A stretch of DNA of 64,000 nt from Pseudaminobacter sp040045035 (lineage in GTDB: Bacteria; Pseudomonadota; Alphaproteobacteria; Rhizobiales; Rhizobiaceae): assembly GCF_040045035.1 (NCBI RefSeq), contig NZ_JBDZDS010000011.1, positions 124,001 through 188,000 of the forward strand. Reading direction: 5' to 3'. Of this stretch, positions 61,897-64,000 are shown in pieces; position 1 is the first letter of the stretch; each line of letters starts with the position of its first letter. A model generated the notes under the pieces. The model was not told where the DNA came from and did no database searches. It worked only from the letters and a program-made list of their open reading frames with translations. Position numbers and translations under genes: made by a program.

Positions 61897-64000
61897 GATC
61901 GATCTCCCGACCTGCGCGGCGGGTGCGCCGTGCGGGAGGAGCGGCTGGCGGTGGAGCCTCCTGCTCTGTGGCGTTGGCTGTGGACCGGAAGGCCGCGGCG
62001 ACATCGAGCGTCGTTTCCTTGACGTGCCGTGTGGCGAGACGGCCCGCCAACCATTCGCGGCGGCCAGCCGGATCGGATTCGTCCGGCGCATTTGTCCCTG
62101 CGCGCATTTCGGCATCGATGCGGGCGCGATCAACGACCAACAGCGTCTCCATGCGGGCGCGGCTGGCGGCGACATAGATGTCGTGCCGGTCGAACGCGGG
62201 TGTCAGCAGGACAGCAGCCTTGTCGACCGTCATGCCTTGCGCGCCGTACAACGTCGAGGCATAGGCCCAGCCGAGTTTGACGCGACCGTGTTCGTCGGCG
62301 ATATCAGCCGTGCTGAAGCGGAGGGTACGAGCGCCGATCCGCGCCTCGATCATGGTATTGCCGGAAGATTGCGAGGATGAGCTTTCGGCGATCATGAACA
62401 TGTTCGTGATCGTCGCCACCGTGCCGTTGACGACGCCAAGATTGTCATTGCGCGTCAGGAACCGGATGCGGTCGCCGGAGGCAAGCAGCAGACTGGCGGC
62501 ATGGCCGGACGGGGTGACGACCGGAACAGCAACGTCTTCGCCCGTGACGATGCCATGGTTCCTCAGCCGCCCGCGCATCTCCCGGCCGATCGCCGCGACT
62601 TCCGCATTGGTTCTTGCCAGGATGACCGCGGAGTCGGGACGCCCGCCAAGCAGCGTATCCGCGACATGATCGACCACCGCGCGGATCGCCGCCGCCTGAC
62701 CATCCGCCTCCTTCAGAAGGCCGCGCTCGGCAAAGGCGTTGAGAGACGCCTTCGCGTCGCCCTCGCCAAAGGCTGTAACAGCTTCCCGCGCCCAGCCGTC
62801 ATGCTGACGCACGATCGTCGTTACCTTCGCCGTATCGACGGCATGCGCCACAAGCCGCAAGCCCGATCCTGCGCCGATCGCCTGAAGCTGGTCGCGGTCG
62901 CCGACCAGAAGAACCTTCGCCCCGGCATCCCGTGCATTGGAAAGGAGATCATGCATCTCCCGCGACGACAGAAGCCCGGCCTCATCGACGATCAGGACCG
63001 TGCGCTGGTCGAGAAACGGTTTTCCCCGCTGCGACAGCGCCAGCCAGGAGGCGGTTGCGCGTGCTTCAATGGCAAGGTCGTCCCGCAGCGCATTGGCAAC
63101 CCGCCAGGCGGTTGCAGCGCCGACGACACGATAGCCCGCGCTCTTCCAGCCTGCCACGATCGGCGACAGCAGTGTCGTCTTGCCCGTGCCGGGCGCGCCT
63201 TCAATAACGGCAATCCGTTGTGGCCGGGACGCATCGCGAACGGCAGCTGTCTGTTCCTCGTTCAGTCCCTTCAGGCTGCATTCGACACCCAGCCTCTTCT
63301 GATCGACTGCAAACCCCTGCGTTGCAGCGAAACCGGCAGCCATTTCGACGATCTCGCGCTCGATCCGGATCATCTCCGACGTCGAATAGCGGGGAAGGTT
63401 CAGCCGGTCGCGACCGATCTCGACGAAGCGGCCATCGCCAAGAAGCCGCTCGAACTCCGCCTCGACACGTTCCGCGCCGAAACCCGTGCCGACCAGAACC
63501 TCGCCGACCGCACGGAACAGGTCGCGGCGATCGAGGACGCTACGGGTCTCCGTAAGACGGGTGGGCAATGCCGCCAGCCGTTCGGTGAGCAGGGTTTCAG
63601 GGGACTGGCCATCGAGATCGTGCTCAGCCGCCACCGACACGGAGGCTTCCACATCGAAGCGGATGCGCCGGGCAGCGGCCGACCAGGCTACCTCGCGAGA
63701 GATGGCCCCTGCGGTCTTGGCGGTGCGTGTGGTCTTTGCGACGGCGGCAGCCAATGCTGCGACATTGCCGCTTTCGAGACCGGCTTGCGCCAGTTCCTCG
63801 ACAATCTCCTGCCGGCGGGCGGAGAAGTATTCAATGGCATCGTCACCAATGCCGGCGATCTCGAACGTACCATTCTTTCCGATCCGGTCGAGGGCGAGGC
63901 CCGCGTCGATCACGCCTGCTGCGAGAGCTGCGTGATACACCGCTCCCGTTGCCATCTTCCAGTCGCGCAACACGGTCGAATGGAGTGCGCCAACCGAACC
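61886..64000 (-). CDS. MobF-type relaxase/helicase, C-terminal part (5' end beyond window)
   Basis: The visible 704 codons begin inside the protein (LHSTVLRDWKMATGAVYHAAL is the end of a TrwC/TraI-like relaxase domain) and continue into a superfamily 1 helicase: EGAPGTGKTTLLSPI Walker A, LIVDEAGLLSS motif II, LVGDRDQLQAIGAGSGLR, and a C-terminal YGAQGMTVDKAAVLL with VAASRARMETLLVV. Such proteins nick oriT and unwind the strand during conjugation. Catalytic tyrosines would be in the part not shown. Confidence 0.85.
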   Translation of the reverse strand, partial: GSVGALHSTVLRDWKMATGAVYHAALAAGVIDAGLALDRIGKNGTFEIAGIGDDAIEYFSARRQEIVEELAQAGLESGNVAALAAAVAKTTRTAKTAGAISREVAWSAAARRIRFDVEASVSVAAEHDLDGQSPETLLTERLAALPTRLTETRSVLDRRDLFRAVGEVLVGTGFGAERVEAEFERLLGDGRFVEIGRDRLNLPRYSTSEMIRIEREIVEMAAGFAATQGFAVDQKRLGVECSLKGLNEEQTAAVRDASRPQRIAVIEGAPGTGKTTLLSPIVAGWKSAGYRVVGAATAWRVANALRDDLAIEARATASWLALSQRGKPFLDQRTVLIVDEAGLLSSREMHDLLSNARDAGAKVLLVGDRDQLQAIGAGSGLRLVAHAVDTAKVTTIVRQHDGWAREAVTAFGEGDAKASLNAFAERGLLKEADGQAAAIRAVVDHVADTLLGGRPDSAVILARTNAEVAAIGREMRGRLRNHGIVTGEDVAVPVVTPSGHAASLLLASGDRIRFLTRNDNLGVVNGTVATITNMFMIAESSSSQSSGNTMIEARIGARTLRFSTADIADEHGRVKLGWAYASTLYGAQGMTVDKAAVLLTPAFDRHDIYVAASRARMETLLVVDRARIDAEMRAGTNAPDESDPAGRREWLAGRLATRHVKETTLDVAAAFRSTANATEQEAPPPAAPPARRTRRAGREIDHAL

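Larger units (their letters stand above)
59260..64000. mobile_element. Integrative conjugative/mobilisable element at tRNA-Arg (right part beyond window)
   Basis: A large serine recombinase abuts and overlaps tRNA-Arg, followed by a papain-like-fold unknown, a small unknown and a MobF-type relaxase/helicase, all on the minus strand. The element has a conjugative module and continues past the right edge, so its second att site and full cargo are not visible. Confidence 0.7.

Overview
The window comes from a GC-rich alphaproteobacterium of the Hyphomicrobiales (rhizobial order), probably in or near the Mesorhizobium/Aminobacter/Phyllobacteriaceae group. The evidence is gene content and order: a CP4-like class II EPSP synthase followed by cmk and rpsA, a FYDLN acid-domain protein, DUF982 and CsbD proteins, an rpmH-rnpA-yidC-engB-argB region, an EcfG-type promoter and many Tat-type leaders. 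No rRNA is present, so the genus is an inference.

Layout. 1-9.2 kb: a catabolic operon on the minus strand (binding protein, ATPase and two permeases of a PotABCD-like importer, an SDR dehydrogenase, an APH-fold small-molecule kinase, a class III PLP enzyme and an acylating aldehyde dehydrogenase cut by the left edge), divergent from an AraC regulator. 9.2-10.2 kb: gene-poor sequence with a serine-recombinase remnant. 10.19-24.76 kb: a 14.6-kb genomic island bounded by a 19-bp direct repeat, one copy of which is the 3' end of tRNA-Ala(GGC). It carries a tyrosine integrase, a reverse transcriptase with an atypical YADN box, a PD-(D/E)XK/HNH-like gene pair, a secreted unknown, a Type III-like mod/res system, a small resolvase with candidate res subsites, and an AAA+ ATPase/subtilase pair. 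It reads as a defence island.

25-31.3 kb: housekeeping genes (FYDLN protein, aroA, cmk, rpsA) and an MFS exporter. 31.3-39 kb: two divergent units that look like one arginine-derivative utilisation locus: a DDAH-like hydrolase, a TetR regulator and an AruI-like ThDP decarboxylase on one side; a polar amino acid ABC importer and an Ldh2-family oxidoreductase on the other. 39-41 kb: csbD, an NDUFA9-like protein and a GNAT. 41-47 kb: cytosine deaminase in an operon with a BMP/Nup-type nucleoside or nucleobase importer. 47-55 kb: small conserved proteins, phhA with a divergent Lrp regulator, argB, msrB, engB, yidC, rnpA and rpmH. 55-59 kb: a TVP38 membrane protein, a flavin disulfide-reductase-like protein and an orphan histidine kinase. 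59.2-64 kb (running off the right edge): a second mobile element inserted at tRNA-Arg(ACG), with a large serine recombinase whose stop codon lies inside the tRNA, and a conjugative module with a MobF-type relaxase/helicase.

The best candidates for undescribed biology are in the tRNA-Ala island: the YADN reverse transcriptase with structured DNA in front of it, the PD-(D/E)XK/HNH-like pair and the AAA+/subtilase pair. Outside it, the kinase + PLP enzyme + acylating aldehyde dehydrogenase operon suggests an amino-alcohol phosphate route to an acyl-CoA.
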